Assembly (NCBI GenBank): GCA_024036415.1
Contig: JAMWET010000805.1
Coordinates: 557,501-621,500 of the forward strand
Direction: 5' to 3'
DNA from: Prochilodus magdalenae
Taxonomy: Eukaryota > Chordata > Actinopteri > Characiformes > Prochilodontidae
Length of the DNA stretch: 64,000 nucleotides
Of this stretch, positions 61,082 through 64,000 are shown piece after piece. The notes under the pieces were generated by a model that made no database searches, was not told the origin of the DNA, and was given only the letters and a program-made list of their open reading frames with translations. Positions within the stretch are counted from its first letter, which is position 1. Every line of letters starts with the position of its first letter. The position numbers and the translations under genes were made by a program.

Positions 61082-61789
61082 ACACAGACAGGGACACTGT
61101 TAGGGGATTAGCCATCACAATTCTACTAAATATTCAAGACAAAAAACAATTACCTGAAATCACAAATATGACCCTGTGTGTGTCTCCGGAGCCGGCCCTG
61201 ACCTCACTGGGGCCCTAAACTAAATTCTACTATAGGGTTTCGCCTACCTGACTGGTGAACCACATAAACCATGTACAACGGCCCCACTAAAAGAGAAGCT
61301 AAATGTAAACACTGGCCTCTGTGTGAAGTTATTATTCTCAGGGGGGCAAAAGTAGACTGTTTCACTGTGGACTAAGCTAACGGGTAAACTTCCAGCATCT
61401 GCAGGCTACACACACCTTTCTCTATGAAGAACATACCGTCATGCACTCTTTTTTTTTCTTTCTCATGGGCTTCATATCTTCGTTGTTTGCTAGTAAGCAC
61501 CACACACCGAACATAATAAATAACCTGTGTACATACAACCCACGGCAAGCGCCGGTCGTATCTGTTTGGGGGCCAAACCATTTCTTGTAAATAGAGGGGG
61601 GTGAATTTGTGCCTTAAACAAAAAACAAAAAGATACAATAAAAACATTATAAACAGTTTCCCGTAATGTAATGTTCAAGTAATGCCGTATTAAAAATCCC
61701 TAATGTTGCAATAAGATCTCTGGAGTACCCGTCCGGTCTGTTATTTAAAACATCCCCAAACATATTTGTCTCCATAGCAATATTAGCAA
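61082..61789. other. Spacer between samsn1 and hspa13
   Basis: No gene recognised. Minus-strand frames at 61372-61678 show no domain. Confidence 0.45.
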
Positions 61790-62018
61790 AAGAGTCGACT
61801 CTTTGAAACGGTTCTTTTCGATGAACGATACGAACCGATTCGCTTCGTTTTTTTTATTTGTAAGTTAATAAAACACAGAGGGGTAAATAGTACGACGTCG
61901 TCTCTGAACCACGCTTAGAGCTCTTTGAAACGTAAGCCACCTGCTTAAACCTCGTTTGTTTCCTTTCATCTGTAATCGTTGGTGCCAAACAGGGTGCCAT
62001 CTCTGCGGTTCTCTTATA

Positions 62019-62057
<39 letters not shown>

Positions 62058-62215
62058 ACTTTATAATAATTAAAATATGAATAACTGTGGACAGAAAAAC
62101 AACGAAGCTATTTACCAACTGAAGAGTCGTTTCGAAGCCGAGAGAATCGGCTCTTATTAGTGAGCTGATCCGATTGACCTGATTCACTGAAAAAGAGCTG
62201 AATAGAGCCCATCAC
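61790..62215. repeat. GAATCGG/GAGTCG-rich dispersed repeat with inverted motifs
   Basis: Inverted related motifs (GAGTCGACTCTTTGAAACGG near 61791; GAAGAGTCGTTTCGAAGCCG and GAGAATCGGCTCTT near 62121-62155) surround an (ATT)n tract at 62022-62053. This looks like a non-autonomous transposon with degenerate ends; class not assigned. Confidence 0.5.
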
Positions 62216-62339
62216 CGCTGACCTGAGAGTAAAATTACCTCAGCTTATTAATACCTGACTAAGTACACTTTGTCACTTTAGTACAATCTATCAGTGACCA
62301 TATTTCACCTCACTAATTATCCTCACAATCCGTAATATG

Positions 62340-62786
62340 AATTAGTGGCGACTTCCAGTGCCGCTCGTGTTTGAAGGGATCCGTACCTGAAGCGGCGGAC
62401 TAGGCCGGTGGCCCAATTCCCCGCTCAAACAGTGTTGGAGTGAACGGTTTGTCCAAATAAAAAAACATAAACCCCACCCATTCTGCGTAGGCTTGTCGGT
62501 GGAAAAGAAATGTTGATTTCGCCGGCGCTGACTCAGCGTCTGGGAAAAAGGAACCCGGCTGGGTTATGTGACACAAAGCATTCTGGGAAATGCTGTTTAA
62601 GAGGACTATAACGCTGCTTCCTTATAACAGCACTTATGTCAAACCGGACTACATTTCCCATGAACGCGGTCCACCGCTGTTAGTGGGACGTGTACATGTA
62701 CACAGAAATGCCCGTCTGCCGGTTCAGGTGTAATCACTGAATGACAACTCTTCCGCTAAGAACAGTTATCACGCCAGGCTGAAGAA
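62340..62786 (+). promoter_or_regulatory. hspa13: hspa13 promoter with two ZNF143-type sites and an AP-1/ARE-like site
   Basis: GCATTCTGGGAAATGC at 62578-62593 and ACTACATTTCCCATGAACG at 62648-62666 match the core of the ZNF143/SBS element in opposite orientations, about 200 and 125 bp upstream of the ATG. TGACTCAGC at 62529-62537 fits an AP-1 or antioxidant-response core. The region is CpG-containing and lacks a TATA box, as in housekeeping promoters. Confidence 0.55.
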
Positions 62787-62811
62787 ATGGCTGGAGAAAT
62801 GTCCATATTGG
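62787..62811 (+). CDS. hspa13: HSP70-like protein HSPA13 (Stch), first coding exon, partial gene
   Basis: ATG at 62787 with a good context (GAAGAAATGG) encodes MAGEMSIL plus one base, then donor GTGAGT at 62812. The human protein starts MAREMTILG, which fits residue by residue, with the split codon supplying the Gly. HSPA13 is an ER/microsome-associated HSP70 family ATPase with an N-terminal signal segment; the ATPase domain lies in later exons beyond this window. Position and direction relative to samsn1 match human chromosome 21. Confidence is limited by the short exon but raised by synteny and the promoter. Confidence 0.78.
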
Positions 62812-63216
62812 GTGAGTATTTCAGTCAACTACCGTCTGAATTAACTGACGCCCAACCGCCTTTTCAGGGAATGGTTGCGGGTTTCCTGGTACGTTGAAGC
62901 TAACGTGGTTAGCCGGTTAGCGTTAGCCTGAGTACAGCTGCTAGTGAACATGACAAACCAGATGTGCAGCAGTAAGGCTAAGATACAAATACAGCTTCAG
63001 CTAAAAGTCCTGGCTTGTATTGTCTAATGGTAGACTATGTGTAGTACAGTAGTCCAGCTGTTACTACTTAGATAATAGAGCTTACTCGACGTCACATGTG
63101 CTATAGCTACTATAAACTACCGGTCTAAAACTAAAATGCCAAAGCTGATTAATCGTTAGCCTGGGTTTAGACTTAATCTGAGTCTTGGAAACTAGCCCCA
63201 AGTTGCCTGGTTGTGT

Positions 63217-63918
63217 ACACCGATCAGCCATAACTACCTCCCTCTACCTACACTCACTGTCTATTTTATATACTCCACCTACCATATAGGAGCACTTTGT
63301 AGTTGTACAGTGGTCAGGACCCCCACAGAGCAGGTATCACGTTGGTGGTGGATCATTCCCATGACTGGCTTTACATTAACATGGTTGTGCTGGTGTGAGT
63401 GGATCAAACACAGCAGTGCTGCTAAACTGCTGGACTGAGACTAGTCCACCAACCAAAACTGTGCAGCCGGCAGCATCCTGTGACCACTCCTGAATGACTA
63501 GAGGATGACCAGCACAAACTGTGCAGCAGCAGATGAGCTATCAAGGTGGACCAGCAAGGTAGGAGTGTCTAATGGAATGGACAGTGAGTGGACACAGTGT
63601 TTAAACACTCCAGCAGCACAGCTGTGTCTGATCCAGTCACGCCAGCACAACACACACTAACATATTACCACAGCAGTGTCACTGTAGTGTTGAGAACGAT
63701 CCACCACCCACATAATACCTGCTCTGTGGTGGTCCTGTGAGGGTCCTGATCACTGAACAGCAGGCTAATAGGGGGCAAAGAGGTATTTAAAGAAACAGAT
63801 GGACTACAGCCTGTAATTGTAGAACTACAAATTGCTCCTGCATGGTAGATGGAGCTGATGAAATGGACCAGGTGTGTAGATACAAGAAGGTGATTTTAAT
63901 GCTATGGCTAATTGGTGT
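63217..63918. mobile_element. Palindromic MITE family P, complete copy in hspa13 intron 1
   Basis: Inverted ends ACACCGATCAGCCATAAC (63217) and GCTATGGCTAATTGGTGT (to 63918). The halves are inverted copies of each other: GTGGTCAGGACCCCCACAGA and TGGTGGTGGATCATTC on the left answer GATCCACCACCCACATAATA and CTGTGGTGGTCCTGTGAGGG on the right. This makes a foldback element of 702 bp with no transposase. Confidence 0.85.
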
Positions 63919-64000
63919 AGGCCACACAGTATGGTTTACGTATAGCTGCAGTATGTTCTCCCAGCCCTTCACATGTTCCACACTAATCTTCTAGGCCCAC

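Overview
The window looks like nuclear DNA of a teleost fish. Spliced vertebrate-type genes with GT-AG introns sit in a dense mix of Tc1/mariner, hAT-like, piggyBac-like, LINE and SINE remnants, (TA)n, (CA)n and (AAT)n microsatellites, and long minisatellites. The repeat mix suggests an ostariophysan (characin or catfish-like) fish, but that placement is a low-confidence inference. There are no bacterial-type operons, no CRISPR array and no rRNA.

Regions. 1-23.6 kb: no convincing host gene. It holds internally deleted Tc1-like transposons, foldback MITEs, a duplicated (AAT)n-bearing block, and three arrays of one 20-21 bp G/C-skewed minisatellite. One array is open for 310 codons without a start codon. 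23.8-25.9 kb: a small three-exon gene for a secreted Ly6/uPAR (three-finger) protein, with a piggyBac-like MITE in intron 1. 26-35 kb: LINE, Tc1 and MITE debris. 35.0-60.3 kb: samsn1 (HACS1/SLY2), an SH3-SAM adaptor gene on the plus strand. Phase-matched exons support a short form (344 aa, first exon at 52.6 kb) and a predicted long form (637 aa, starting at 35.0 kb). Its introns carry a tRNA-derived SINE, hAT-like MITEs, at least five Tc1 relics, two LINE insertions inside a local duplication, and a 54-56 bp minisatellite. 60.3-62.8 kb: spacer and the hspa13 promoter. 62.8 kb to the end: first coding exon and part of intron 1 of hspa13, an HSP70-like ATPase. A complete 0.7 kb palindromic MITE lies in that intron. 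The order samsn1 then hspa13, both in the same direction, matches the human chromosome 21 neighbourhood and supports both names.

How the genes relate: samsn1 encodes an immune-cell adaptor, and PU.1/ETS-like sites upstream of its short first exon fit blood-cell expression. hspa13 has a TATA-less, ZNF143-type housekeeping promoter. The Ly6 protein is probably secreted; no link to samsn1 is implied. I found no clearly new multi-gene system. The best leads are the predicted samsn1 long form, the frame-preserved mucin-like repeat, the duplication that works as an empty-site record of two LINE insertions, and the foldback MITE families.
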